Shown: piece by piece, positions 1 to 7,685 of the stretch
Position numbering within the stretch: the first letter of the stretch is position 1
Layout of the letters: every line of letters starts with the position of its first letter
DNA from: an uncultured Bacteroidales bacterium
GTDB taxonomy: Bacteria > Bacteroidota > Bacteroidia > Bacteroidales > UBA932
Length of the DNA: 57,260 nt
Direction of reading: 5' to 3'
Assembly: GCA_947167015.1 (NCBI GenBank)
Contig: CAMVGM010000010.1
Span: 1 to 57,260, forward strand
The notes under the pieces: model-generated
Told to the model about the DNA's origin: nothing
Databases searched by the model: none
Seen by the model: the letters and a program-made list of their open reading frames with translations, nothing else
Program-made: the position numbers and the translations under genes

Positions 1-1544
1 ACAGCCCGGACTTCGGCTGCACGGCCGACTTCATCGCCGAAGGCGTGGACCAGACGCGCGGGTGGTTCTACACCCTGCACGCCATCCATACGATGGTCAG
101 CGGTACGCCGGCCTTCCGCCGGGTGATCTCCAACGGCCTCGTGCTCGACAAGAAGGGCGAGAAGATGAGCAAGCGCCTGGGCAACGCCGTGGATCCCTTC
201 CAGGCGATGGACAAGTACGGTCCCGACGCCCTCCGCTGGTACATGATGACCAACTCCCAGCCCTGGGACAACCTCAAGTTCGACGAGGCCGGGGTGGAGG
301 AGGTCCGCCGCAAGTTCTTCGGCACCCTCTATAATTCCTATTCGGTCTTTGCCCTGTACGCCAACATCGACGGTTTCGACCCGGCGTCGGAGACGGTCCC
401 GTACGAGCACCGTCCGATGTTCGACCGCTGGATCATCAGCCGCCTGAACACCCTCGTGAAGGGGGTGGTGGCTGCTTACGAAGACTATGACATCACCACG
501 GCGGGCCGCCTGGTGCAGGATTTCGTCTGCGACGACCTGTCCAACTGGTACATCCGCCTGAACAAGAAACGCCTCTGGGGCGCCGGGATGACTGAGGACA
601 AGCTGTCCGCCTACCAGACCCTCTACGAGGTGCTCAAGGGCGTGGCCCTGCTGGGCGCACCGATCGCCCCGTTCTTCATGGAGCGCCTGTGGCTGGACCT
701 CGTCCCCGATTCCGCTTCCGTGCACTACTGCGCGATGCCGGCCTATGACGCCTGCCTCGTGGACGATGGCCTGGAGGAGAGCATGAGCTTCGCCCAGAAG
801 GCTTCCTCGATGGTGCTCGCCCTGCGCAAGAAGGTGGGCATCAACGTCCGCAAGCCGCTTGCCAAGGTGCTCGTGCCTGTCCTCGACGACACGGTGAAGG
901 AGCACATCCAGCGTGTCAGCGACATCTTCCTCACCGAAGTGAACGTCAAGCAGATCGAGTTCCTGCACGACACGGTGGGGCTCATCACCAAGAAGATCAA
1001 GCCGAATTTCAAGACCCTCGGCAAGATCTACGGCAAACAGATGAAGGAGATCGCCGCCGCGTTCGGCACCCTCTCCCAGGAGGAGATCGCCGCCATCGAA
1101 CGGGCGGAGGACGTCTATGTCCTGCACCTGCCTTCCGGCGACGTTTCCCTCGCGAAGGGCGACTACGAAATCAGCTCCGAGGACATGCCGGGCTGGCTCG
1201 TCGCCACCGAAGGGACGCTGACCCTGGCCCTGGACATCGTCCAGACGCCGGAACTCGTCCGCGAAGGCACCGCCCGTGAACTCATCCATCCGATCCAGAC
1301 CCTCCGCAAGGAAAGCGGCTTCGAGGTCACGGACCGGATCCGCACCGTCCTGTACGCCGACGGCGCCGTCGCGGAGGAGATCCGCGCCGCGCTCGCCGAG
1401 TATGCGGATTACGTTGCCGCCCAGACCCTTTCGGTCTCGCTCGAGCTGAAGGGGGCCGAAGAGGCGCCGCAGGACGCCGCCACGCTCGAATGGGGCGCCG
1501 GCACCCTGCGCATCCAAGTCAGCAAACAAACAGAAACCAATTAA
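1..1544 (+). CDS. ileS: Isoleucyl-tRNA synthetase, 3' part (5' end outside window)
   Basis: Class I aminoacyl-tRNA synthetase that charges tRNA-Ile in the cytosol. The reading frame is open from base 3, so the gene starts upstream. Visible are the DQTRGWFYTL stretch of the catalytic domain (bases 48-77), the signature loop KMSKR (162-176; R replaces the final S of the classical KMSKS), the anticodon-binding helical domain (PFFMERLW at 669-692) and a C-terminal region with QTPELVREGTARELIHPIQ, typical of long IleS proteins. About 513 codons are present, roughly the last half of a protein usually over 1000 residues. The stop is followed after 4 bases by a DksA-like gene and then lspA, an order common in Bacteroidota, so the three are probably co-transcribed. 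Confidence 0.96.
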   Translation, partial: SPDFGCTADFIAEGVDQTRGWFYTLHAIHTMVSGTPAFRRVISNGLVLDKKGEKMSKRLGNAVDPFQAMDKYGPDALRWYMMTNSQPWDNLKFDEAGVEEVRRKFFGTLYNSYSVFALYANIDGFDPASETVPYEHRPMFDRWIISRLNTLVKGVVAAYEDYDITTAGRLVQDFVCDDLSNWYIRLNKKRLWGAGMTEDKLSAYQTLYEVLKGVALLGAPIAPFFMERLWLDLVPDSASVHYCAMPAYDACLVDDGLEESMSFAQKASSMVLALRKKVGINVRKPLAKVLVPVLDDTVKEHIQRVSDIFLTEVNVKQIEFLHDTVGLITKKIKPNFKTLGKIYGKQMKEIAAAFGTLSQEEIAAIERAEDVYVLHLPSGDVSLAKGDYEISSEDMPGWLVATEGTLTLALDIVQTPELVREGTARELIHPIQTLRKESGFEVTDRIRTVLYADGAVAEEIRAALAEYADYVAAQTLSVSLELKGAEEAPQDAATLEWGAGTLRIQVSKQTETN

Positions 1545-1548
1545 CGAT

Positions 1549-1941
1549 ATGGAAAAGACCCGTTACTCTGATGCCGAACTCGCCGAGTTCAAGGCCATCA
1601 TTGAAGAGAAACTCGCCAAGGCCAAGGCCGAGTACAACACCCTGCGTCAGGTCGTGATGCACAACGGCACGAACGATATTGAAGATACGACCCCGTCTTT
1701 CCGGACGGTCGAGGACGACGGCGCCTTCCAGCTTTCCAAGGAAGAAGCCAGCCAGATGGCGCAGCGCCAGTACAAGTTCATCCAGAACCTGGAAGGTGCC
1801 CTGGCACGCATCGAGAACAAGACCTACGGCATCTGCCGCGTGACCGGCAAGCTCATCCCCAAGGAGCGCCTGCGTCTGGTCCCGCACGCCACCCTGACCG
1901 TCGAGGCCAAGGAAATGCTCGCCAAGCAGGGAAAGAACTAG
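1549..1941 (+). CDS. TraR/DksA-family protein with degenerate zinc finger
   Basis: 130-residue protein resembling the DksA/TraR family, whose members bind the RNA polymerase secondary channel and modulate stringent-response promoters. The N-terminal half is helical and charged; the C-terminal motif is YGICRVTGKLIPKERL followed by VPHATL. Classical DksA has four zinc-binding cysteines. Here only C96 remains in the whole protein, T99 stands where the second Cys of the first pair would be, and PHATL replaces the second pair. Zinc binding is therefore unlikely, although the fold may be kept. It starts 4 bases after ileS and ends 4 bases before lspA, so it looks translationally linked to both. Role in transcription is inferred from the family only. 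Confidence 0.85.
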   Translation: MEKTRYSDAELAEFKAIIEEKLAKAKAEYNTLRQVVMHNGTNDIEDTTPSFRTVEDDGAFQLSKEEASQMAQRQYKFIQNLEGALARIENKTYGICRVTGKLIPKERLRLVPHATLTVEAKEMLAKQGKN

Positions 1942-1945
1942 GGAT

Positions 1946-2494
1946 ATGAAACTGTCCCAAGGCAAGCGGCTCCTGCTGCTGGGCGTGCTGCTCGTCGTCA
2001 TCGACCAGGTAATCAAATACCTGGTCAAGACGAACATGGAACTGGGGCAGCAGATCTACGTGATCGGGCAGTGGTTCCGCCTCTGCTTCGTGGAGAACGA
2101 AGGGATGGCGTTCGGGATGGCCTTCGGCGGACAGGTGGGCAAGTTCCTCCTGTCGCTGTTCCGCATCCTGCTGAGCGGCGCCCTGATCTGGTGGATCGGT
2201 TCCCTGATCAAGAAAGGAACGACGCCCAAGGGCGTGCTGGTCGGCTTGACGCTGATTACGGCCGGCGCCATCGGGAACATCATCGACAGCCTGTTCTACG
2301 GCATCATCTGGGACTATGCCCCGTTCATGTTCGGCAAGGTGGTGGATATGTTCTTCTTCCCGCTCATCCGGGACGGCGAGCGCGTGATCTTCTTCAGCCC
2401 GGTGTTCAATTTCGCGGATTCCTGCGTGACCGTGGGGGCTTTCTATCTGGTTCTGTTCCAGTGGAAGTTCTTCGCGAAGGACGAGAAAAAATAA
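1946..2494 (+). CDS. lspA: Lipoprotein signal peptidase (signal peptidase II)
   Basis: Inner-membrane aspartyl peptidase that cleaves the signal peptide of diacylglyceryl-modified prolipoproteins. The 182 residues contain four hydrophobic segments (about 8-28, 64-84, 95-115, 150-175). Family motifs are visible: DQVIKYLV near residue 20, NEGMAFG at 51-57, GAIGNIIDS with catalytic D114, and FNFADS with catalytic D158. A loop insert between the last two motifs (about 120-150) is common in Bacteroidota LspA. It is the last gene of the ileS operon; a tRNA-Ser promoter sits right at its 3' end. Substrates in this window would include the lipobox proteins at 2860-4215, 20827-21597 and 52547-55132. 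Confidence 0.95.
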   Translation: MKLSQGKRLLLLGVLLVVIDQVIKYLVKTNMELGQQIYVIGQWFRLCFVENEGMAFGMAFGGQVGKFLLSLFRILLSGALIWWIGSLIKKGTTPKGVLVGLTLITAGAIGNIIDSLFYGIIWDYAPFMFGKVVDMFFFPLIRDGERVIFFSPVFNFADSCVTVGAFYLVLFQWKFFAKDEKK

Positions 2495-2495
2495 C

Positions 2496-2503
2496 TATCT
2501 TTG
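2496..2503 (+). promoter_or_regulatory. -7 promoter element of tRNA-Ser(UGA)
   Basis: TATCTTTG matches the Bacteroidota -7 consensus TAnnTTTG exactly. It begins one base after the lspA stop and lies 13 bases upstream of the tRNA 5' end. The -33 region falls inside the lspA coding end and is only weakly TTTG-like (TTCG at 2471-2474). Confidence 0.7.
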
Positions 2504-2516
2504 TAGTCCCTTTTCC

Positions 2517-2601
2517 GGAGGTGTGGCCGAGTGGTCGATGGCGGCAGTCTTGAAAACTGTTGAACGGCAACGTTCCGGGGGTTCGAATCCCTCCGCCTCC
2601 G
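2517..2601 (+). tRNA. tRNA-Ser(UGA)
   Basis: 85-base class II tRNA with a long variable arm. The acceptor stem pairs GGAGGTG (2517-2523) with CGCCTCC (2594-2600), discriminator G at 2601. The anticodon loop CTTGAAA (2549-2555) gives anticodon TGA (2551-2553). The T arm carries GGTTCGAATCC. CCA is not encoded. It has its own promoter element and is followed at once by a perfect palindromic terminator. Confidence 0.96.
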
Positions 2602-2604
2602 CTC

Positions 2605-2630
2605 AAAAGCTGGCAATTGCCAGCTTTTTT
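2605..2630 (+). terminator. Rho-independent terminator after tRNA-Ser(UGA)
   Basis: Bases 2605-2628 are a perfect 24-base palindrome (AAAAGCTGGCAA and its reverse complement), which folds into a hairpin with a tiny AATT loop, followed by further T residues to 2630. It begins 3 bases after the tRNA end. Confidence 0.85.
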
Positions 2631-2859
2631 CGCTTCGGCTCCGGGATTCCATCCCTTGACCCCCGCCGCTTCGCGGCTGCCCCAAGGGGCATGCCGGCTC
2701 CACTCCGTTTCGCCGGGTGCCTTCCGGTCGTCGCATCGCTTCTCCCTCCCGGCACGCGCCTGACGGCGCTTCGGCCCTTCGGGCCTCAAAACTGACACGC
2801 GGCACGGAGAGACGATTTGGCCCAGGCCGGGCAGGCCCGCGCAGCGGGACTAATCCCTC
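2631..2859. other. Hairpin-rich non-coding gap
   Basis: No supportable gene. The stretch is very GC-rich and contains several short hairpins (GCCGC/GCGGC, TGCCCC/GGGGCA, GGCCC/GGGCC and CCCGC/GCGGG at 2836-2848). The last lies just beyond the peptidase stop on the reverse strand but has no T run. Short frames here overlap one another on both strands and look like GC-driven noise. Confidence 0.5.
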
Positions 2860-4215
2860 CTACTGTGCTACGGCCGGCAGGCCGGGATGGCCGCTTGCGG
2901 AAATCGCCCGCACGGAAAAATAATAATTATCCTTGCTCAACGGGCAGCTGAACGAGAGCGCCCCGCCCGCCGTACCGGCCGGAACGATTCCGGACTGGCC
3001 CGACGGCAGGGCCGGCAGCCACTCGGAGCGGTCTGTCTCCCGGCAGAGGACCTGATAAGACACCGACCCGTCCGGGCGGCCGTCCGCCCCGGGGACGGGA
3101 TCCCATTCGATCAGCGTATTGTTGTCCAGTTCCGCGGCATTGGCGATCCGCACGTTCTCCGGAACGGCCGGTGCCAGAGCCAGGTTCATCACGGCGGCCA
3201 GGTTGACCCGGATGTTGCGCACCAGATACGGAAAATCGACATAACTGGGCAGGTCCCCGTAGTCGGTCCCGTCTTCGGTGCGGACGTCCTGGTGCGTCCG
3301 CTCATAGTCCTCGCAATACTCGCACACGCGCACGGCCGTGAATCCCTCGCGCTGGAAAGAGGAGTGGTCGCCACCCCGGCGGTAACGGTCCGTGCGGTAG
3401 TTGAGGACGATCTCCTGCTCCGGCACATAGATGCCGGCCATCTCTTTGATATAACGTGCCAGCTGACGGGAATCGCTGTCCTCGCCGCTGCGGCTTTCGG
3501 AGAAAACGCGCACTTTATGGTCCTCCCGCAGGCCGGTTCCGCTGGCCCGGACATTGCCGATCATGTCGTTGTTGAGGACGGCCTGCACGGGCCATCCTTC
3601 CGCGCGGGCGCGGGCTGCCAGGTGGCGGGAACCGTCCAGGCCCTGCTCCTCACCGGAGACGAACAGGCACTTGACCGTCTGCTCCAGGGGAATTCCGGAC
3701 AGGATGCGGACCGTTTCCAGCAGACAGGCGAGGCCGCTTCCGTCATCGTCCGCGCCGGGTGCGAAGGCCGTCGAGTCCATTACGTCCAGGACCCGCGTGT
3801 CAATATGCGCCATCAGCAGGATCTCCCGCTCGGCACGCGTGCCGGGCAGGGTGACCATCAGTTCCGGCACCTCCGTGACGCGGTCGTAGCGGCCGCCGTC
3901 TCCGCCCACGGCATAGCGGATCCGTTCCACGACCGGGCGGGGCCGCACGCCCGTGCTTGCAGCCCAGCGCTCGCAACGCCCTGCCAGGTAGTCCACGGCG
4001 GCGCCGATACCCTTCTGTGTATCGTCCTGCGAACTCAGCGTATGCCGGGTGTGCAGGGCGACGAGTTCATCGATATAGACTTTGACGCTGTCGATGCTGA
4101 CGGCGGCGACGGCCTGTGCGACGGCGGGATCGGCGGCGGGTGCGGGTTGCTGCGCCTGGCAGGAGGCTAGCAGGGCCACAGCCGATGCGAGGATAAAGGG
4201 GAGGATCCTTTTCAT
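2860..4215 (-). CDS. M28-family zinc metallopeptidase lipoprotein with C-terminal Fn3-like domain
   Basis: Probable secreted lipid-anchored aminopeptidase. The start is placed at 4215 (MKRILPFILA) because this gives a clean lipoprotein signal peptide with lipobox LASC and C19; an in-frame ATG 8 codons upstream would bury it. M28 metal-binding motifs appear in order: AHIDTR, PGADDDGSG, SGEEQGLDG, NNDMIGN and GGDHSSFQ. The last 100 or so residues (from PENVRIANA) look like a fibronectin type III fold that could hold substrate or wall. About 451 residues. It stands alone, with a terminator of the upstream gene directly before it. The exact peptide substrate cannot be read from the sequence. Confidence 0.88.
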   Translation of the reverse strand: MKRILPFILASAVALLASCQAQQPAPAADPAVAQAVAAVSIDSVKVYIDELVALHTRHTLSSQDDTQKGIGAAVDYLAGRCERWAASTGVRPRPVVERIRYAVGGDGGRYDRVTEVPELMVTLPGTRAEREILLMAHIDTRVLDVMDSTAFAPGADDDGSGLACLLETVRILSGIPLEQTVKCLFVSGEEQGLDGSRHLAARARAEGWPVQAVLNNDMIGNVRASGTGLREDHKVRVFSESRSGEDSDSRQLARYIKEMAGIYVPEQEIVLNYRTDRYRRGGDHSSFQREGFTAVRVCEYCEDYERTHQDVRTEDGTDYGDLPSYVDFPYLVRNIRVNLAAVMNLALAPAVPENVRIANAAELDNNTLIEWDPVPGADGRPDGSVSYQVLCRETDRSEWLPALPSGQSGIVPAGTAGGALSFSCPLSKDNYYFSVRAISASGHPGLPAVAQ

Positions 4216-4245
4216 ACTAACGGAGTTAATCTGCTGCAAGATAGC

Positions 4246-4284
4246 AAAAAAAATGAAGCGCCCGGCAGGAATGCCGGACGCTTC
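4246..4284 (-). terminator. Rho-independent terminator of the beta-barrel gene
   Basis: On the reverse strand a hairpin GAAGCGTCCGGCA / TGCCGGGCGCTTC with a short TTCC loop (4255-4284) is followed by eight T residues (4246-4253). It lies 24 bases after the stop of the gene at 4309-4917. Confidence 0.9.
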
Positions 4285-4308
4285 GTCTTGTAAAGGAAAC
4301 CGAGGTTT

Positions 4309-4917
4309 CTAGAAGAGGAATGCCACGCCAGCGGTGAGCTGGTTACGGTGGACGCTGAAGTTGTCAGACTTGTAGCGGTTCAGCATGCCGGCGTCATAAC
4401 CGACCTGGAAGCGGATCATTTCGTTGAACTCGAGGCCGACGCCGCCGCCGAGCATGACATCGAAGCGCTGGAGGCTGTCGTTGCCCTTGAGGCGGTCATA
4501 GGAGGTGCTGCCGGAAGTGATCTTGGAAGCCACGGCGAGGGAGAGGCTCGGGCCGGCGTATGCGAAGAGACGCAGTCCGCCACCTACTTCGGTGCCAAAG
4601 CTGAAGTGCAGAGGGACATTCACGTAGTGATCCTGCTGCTTGCCTTCGATCTTGAGACCGAAAATGGAATTGGCGTTGCTCTTGGCGGTCATTCCGTAAT
4701 AGATACCCGGGGTGAAGTTGAGACCGCCGGCGATGGGAACGGTGTAGCCGACACCGAGATAGAAGCCGTTCAGCGGAGTCCTGTCAGTAGAAGAACTGCC
4801 GCTTTTGACAACATCCGTGGAGGAAAGATAACCGGCGCCGATGGAAGCCTGCGCAAAAGCAGGGGCGCTGGCGAGCAGCACGAGGGCTGCGGAAAGAAGG
4901 GTAACAATCTTTTTCAT
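4309..4917 (-). CDS. Outer-membrane beta-barrel protein (PorT/OMP_b-brl type)
   Basis: 202-residue protein. The start at 4917 (MKKIVTLLSAALVLL) gives a standard signal peptide with cleavage after APAFA; the longer frame adds 14 residues without a signal. The mature part alternates polar and hydrophobic residues with Gly/aromatic-rich strands (YLGVGYTVPIAGGLNFTPGIYYG, split over two strands; LFAYAGPSLSLAV; FQVGYDAGML) and ends in FLF, as expected for a barrel inserted by BAM. It sits between its own terminator and the icd terminator, so it is a single-gene unit. The specific function is unknown; it could be a porin-like or structural barrel. Confidence 0.75.
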   Translation of the reverse strand: MKKIVTLLSAALVLLASAPAFAQASIGAGYLSSTDVVKSGSSSTDRTPLNGFYLGVGYTVPIAGGLNFTPGIYYGMTAKSNANSIFGLKIEGKQQDHYVNVPLHFSFGTEVGGGLRLFAYAGPSLSLAVASKITSGSTSYDRLKGNDSLQRFDVMLGGGVGLEFNEMIRFQVGYDAGMLNRYKSDNFSVHRNQLTAGVAFLF

Positions 4918-4971
4918 ACTTATAATGATAATGTATTGTGTCGTTTCGGACATATCCAAAATAATAGATGC

Positions 4972-5005
4972 AAAAAACGGACCGCATGCTGCAGGTCGCG
5001 GTCCG
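4972..5005 (-). terminator. Rho-independent terminator of icd
   Basis: Reverse-strand hairpin with stem CGGACCGC / GCGGTCCG (4978-4985 and 4998-5005), 12-base loop, followed by six T residues (4972-4977). It begins 7 bases beyond the icd stop. Confidence 0.9.
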
Positions 5006-5011
5006 TGTCAC

Positions 5012-6220
5012 TCAGGCAAGCCGTTTCTCCAGCCGCTCGCGGATGGCCGAAATGAAGCCGGCGGAGTTCACCGGACGGGGCGTGACGCCCTCCATCAGGT
5101 TCACGAGATCCTTGGTGACGATGCCCTCCGCCAGGGTGTCGAAGCACGCACCCTCCAGGGCGTCCGCAAAGCCGACCAGGTCCTCCAGGCCGTCCTTCAC
5201 GCCCCGCTGGCGCAGCGCGCCGCTCCAGGCGAAGATGGTGGCCATCGGATTCGTGGAGGTCTCCTCGCCCTGAAGGTACTTATAATAGTGGCGCGTCACC
5301 GTGCCGTGGGCGGCTTCGTACTCGTAGTTGCCCTCGGGGCTTACGAGCACGCTGGTCATCATCGCCAGGGAGCCGAAGGCCGTGGAGACCATGTCGCTCA
5401 TCACGTCGCCGTCGTAGTTCTTGCAGGCCCAGATGAAGCCGCCCTTGCTGCGGATCACGCGGGCCACCGCATCGTCGATCAGGGTGTAGAAATACGTGAT
5501 CCCGAGTTCCTCGAAGCGTGCCTTGTACTGTTGGAAGACTTCGTCGAAGATCTCCCGGAAGCGGGCGTCATAGGTCTTGGAGATGGTATCCTTGGTGGAG
5601 AACCAGAGGTCCTGCCGGGTGTCGATGGCATATTTGAAGCAGGAATGGGCGAAGGAACGGATGGATTTGTCCGTGTTGTGCATGCCCTGGATGACGCCGG
5701 GGCCCTGGAACTGCTGGATCACCGCCTCTTCGTGGCTGCCGTCCTCGCCGTCGAACACCAGTTTCGCCGTGCCCGGGCCGCCGGCCTTCAGTTCCACGCT
5801 CTTATAGACGTCGCCGTAGGCGTGGCGGGCGATGGTGATGGGCTTCTCCCAATTCTTCACCACGGGATGGATCGAGGGGATGGTGATGGGGGTGCGGAAG
5901 ACCGTCCCGTCCAGGATGGAGCGGATGGTGCCGTTGGGGCTCTTCCACATCTGGTGGAGTTTATACTCCGTCATCCGCTGCGCATTCGGGGTGATGGTGG
6001 CGCACTTGACGCCTACGCCGTATTTCTTGCAGGCGAGGGCCGCCTCGGTCGTGATCCGGTCTCCGGTTTCGTCCCGTTTGGGGAGCCCGAGGTCGTAATA
6101 CTCGGTCTTGAGGTCCACGAACGGCAGGATGAGTTCATCCTTGATCATTTTCCAGAGTATCCGGGTCATCTCGTCGCCGTCCATCTCGACGAGGGGAACG
6201 GTCATCTTAATCTTGTTCAT
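5012..6220 (-). CDS. icd: NADP-dependent isocitrate dehydrogenase (eukaryotic-like homodimer type)
   Basis: Cytosolic TCA-cycle enzyme that oxidises isocitrate to 2-oxoglutarate, giving NADPH. The 402 residues begin VEMDGDEMTRILWKMIK and contain the substrate-binding motif SPNGTIRSILDGTVFR, then HAYGDVYKS, FAHSCF, DDAVARVIRSKGGFIWACKN and AAHGTVTRH near the cofactor site. These mark the type II (eukaryotic-like) branch, not the E. coli-type enzyme. A variant -7 box TATCTTTA lies about 24 bases upstream (6245-6252) and a strong terminator closes the gene, so it looks like a single-gene unit. Confidence 0.96.
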   Translation of the reverse strand: MNKIKMTVPLVEMDGDEMTRILWKMIKDELILPFVDLKTEYYDLGLPKRDETGDRITTEAALACKKYGVGVKCATITPNAQRMTEYKLHQMWKSPNGTIRSILDGTVFRTPITIPSIHPVVKNWEKPITIARHAYGDVYKSVELKAGGPGTAKLVFDGEDGSHEEAVIQQFQGPGVIQGMHNTDKSIRSFAHSCFKYAIDTRQDLWFSTKDTISKTYDARFREIFDEVFQQYKARFEELGITYFYTLIDDAVARVIRSKGGFIWACKNYDGDVMSDMVSTAFGSLAMMTSVLVSPEGNYEYEAAHGTVTRHYYKYLQGEETSTNPMATIFAWSGALRQRGVKDGLEDLVGFADALEGACFDTLAEGIVTKDLVNLMEGVTPRPVNSAGFISAIRERLEKRLA

Positions 6221-6244
6221 ATCATCCGTTCTTTTAATGAGCCG

Positions 6245-6252
6245 TAAAGATA
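6245..6252 (-). promoter_or_regulatory. Possible -7 element of icd
   Basis: Reverse-strand TATCTTTA differs from TAnnTTTG in the last base and lies 24 bases before the icd start. It overlaps an inverted repeat (6246-6279), so the call is tentative. Confidence 0.35.
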
Positions 6253-6279
6253 GGAAAGATCCGGGACAATCCTATCTTT
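6246..6279. repeat. 10-bp perfect inverted repeat at the acyltransferase stop
   Basis: AAAGATAGGA (6246-6255) and TCCTATCTTT (6270-6279) are exact reverse complements around a 14-base loop, overlapping the stop codon of the acyltransferase. The T run follows on the forward strand, so it is a poor terminator for the reverse-strand genes; it may be a weak terminator or a regulatory hairpin before icd. Confidence 0.45.
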
Positions 6280-7372
6280 TTTCTCCCAGTACCGCCCAGC
6301 GGACAAAGGGAATGCGGCGCAGGAGTTCGTATAGCAGGGGAGACAGGATGAAGACGGCCGCCGTCAAAATGGCATACATGGCCGGCGGGGGCAACTGGGT
6401 GTGGACCTTCATCATATAGCCGAAGCTCGCGATGACCAGGTAGTGGACGATGTAGATGCCGAAACTGCTGCGCGTCATGTAGCCGGCGAAGGGGCCCGTC
6501 CTGTCGAAGCGGGCCTTGAACCAGGCCATCATCGCAAGGCACATCAGCCAGCCGTACAGGCAGTTGAGCGGGCTTCCCAGGTATTCCGGCGAGGTGTCGT
6601 CCTGCCCGAAGGTGGTGATTACCAGGACGATGCCGGACACGGCGGCGCAGCCAAGCAGCGGAATCCAGGCCTTGCCCAGCCTGTCCTGCACGTCCTCGTG
6701 AGAGAATACGAAATAACCCATCAGGAACGGGATCAGGTAGAACAACGGCTTGTACAGGTTGAGCAGTCCGTCCGCGGTCTCCGGTCTGGGGTTCCGGATC
6801 AGCGTCTGCTCTCCCAGCCAGAACAGCACACCCAGCAGGATGATCCAGCAGATGTTCAGTTTGCCGCAGGCATGGTGGAACCTGCCTTTCGGGTCCAGTT
6901 TGCGGATCAGCAGCAGGAGCAGCGAGAACAGCCACAGGTCCTGGATGAACCAGAGCGGGCCCGTGCCGCTGAAGGCCATCACGATCCACTTGATGACGCC
7001 CGGCGTGCCGTCGAACACGCCTTCGCGTGCGGCGACGACGGTGTTGAAGTAGCCCGTCATCCATTGGAACACCAGCAGGCCGATGGTGCCGGGCACCAGG
7101 AGTTTCCGCGTGCGGGCCTTGAACCACGTCCCCGCGGGATACTTTTCCAGTGCATAGCGGGCGCTGATGCCGGCCAGCAGGAAAAGCAGCGGCATGAACC
7201 AGGGGTAGAGGATGTACATCACCACGTCCTGGTACTGCGGGCATTCGGGATAAGGCCCGAAGCCCCCGATGCCGCCGAAGACGCCTTTGTTGTTATAGAA
7301 GTAGATGACGTGGTAGAAGAGCACCAGGAGCACCGTCACCCAGCGCAGGTTGTCTAGCCAATGCTTTCTCAT
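6272..7372 (-). CDS. Multi-pass membrane acyltransferase (OafA/YrhL, acyl_transf_3 family)
   Basis: 366-residue integral membrane protein with about ten hydrophobic helices. The N-terminus, LDNLRWVTVLLVLFYHVIYF, has the family's conserved first-helix Arg and His (R10, H21). Later blocks such as MPLLFLLAGISARYAL and GTGPLWFIQDLWLF match acyltransferases that transfer acetyl or other acyl groups onto surface sugars or lipids. Its ATG overlaps the stop of the AbrB-like gene in an ATGA, so the two are translationally coupled. It is outside the capsule array and separated from it by 6 kb; its acceptor is unknown. Confidence 0.85.
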   Translation of the reverse strand: MRKHWLDNLRWVTVLLVLFYHVIYFYNNKGVFGGIGGFGPYPECPQYQDVVMYILYPWFMPLLFLLAGISARYALEKYPAGTWFKARTRKLLVPGTIGLLVFQWMTGYFNTVVAAREGVFDGTPGVIKWIVMAFSGTGPLWFIQDLWLFSLLLLLIRKLDPKGRFHHACGKLNICWIILLGVLFWLGEQTLIRNPRPETADGLLNLYKPLFYLIPFLMGYFVFSHEDVQDRLGKAWIPLLGCAAVSGIVLVITTFGQDDTSPEYLGSPLNCLYGWLMCLAMMAWFKARFDRTGPFAGYMTRSSFGIYIVHYLVIASFGYMMKVHTQLPPPAMYAILTAAVFILSPLLYELLRRIPFVRWAVLGEKR

Positions 7373-7578
7373 TTGGGCAGGCCCTCCATCACCTGGTCGA
7401 TGGCGTTCTGGAAGATTTCCGTTTTCAGCAGGGCCATCCCTTTCTGGTCTCCGAGCAGCAGCAGGGCGTCACCGGGTTTGATGTCATAGACCTTGCGGGC
7501 GTCGCGGGGGATCACGATCTGTCCCTTGTCTCCCACTTTCACCACGCCGAAGATGTATTTCCCGTCGTTTTCTTGCAT
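7369..7578 (-). CDS. AbrB/SpoVT-type DNA-binding protein
   Basis: 69-residue protein with the swapped-hairpin AbrB signature: GVVKVGDKGQIVIPRDARK at 11-29, then VYDIKPGDALLLLGD. Such proteins are dimeric transition-state regulators or antitoxin-like factors. Here there is no toxin partner; the next gene, overlapping by 4 bases, is a membrane acyltransferase. A perfect -7 promoter element lies 28 bases upstream. It probably regulates its own two-gene operon, but this is inference from context. Confidence 0.8.
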   Translation of the reverse strand: MQENDGKYIFGVVKVGDKGQIVIPRDARKVYDIKPGDALLLLGDQKGMALLKTEIFQNAIDQVMEGLPK

Positions 7579-7605
7579 GATGTTATACTTGTTAGAAATT
7601 TCCTA

Positions 7606-7613
7606 CAAATTTA
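7606..7613 (-). promoter_or_regulatory. -7 promoter element of the AbrB-acyltransferase operon
   Basis: Reverse-strand TAAATTTG fits TAnnTTTG exactly, 28 bases before the start codon. No clear TTTG is seen at -33. Confidence 0.6.
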
Positions 7614-7626
7614 ACATTATTCCGGG

Positions 7627-7638
7627 ATCCCTCACTCA
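7627..7638. repeat. 12-bp inverted copy of the tRNA-Ser(CGA) 3' end
   Basis: ATCCCTCACTCA is the exact reverse complement of 7826-7837, which lies in the T arm and acceptor stem of tRNA-Ser(CGA). The two copies face each other across the cloverleaf element at 7686-7816. Confidence 0.6.
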
Positions 7639-7685
7639 TTTACGGGATTTCGTCGCTTCGCTCCGACATCCCTTGGTCACCGGGA

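Noticed and set aside
2887..4170. Open frame of 427 codons opposite the M28 peptidase
   Set aside because: Antisense shadow; the reverse strand has a signal peptide and metal-binding motifs in order.
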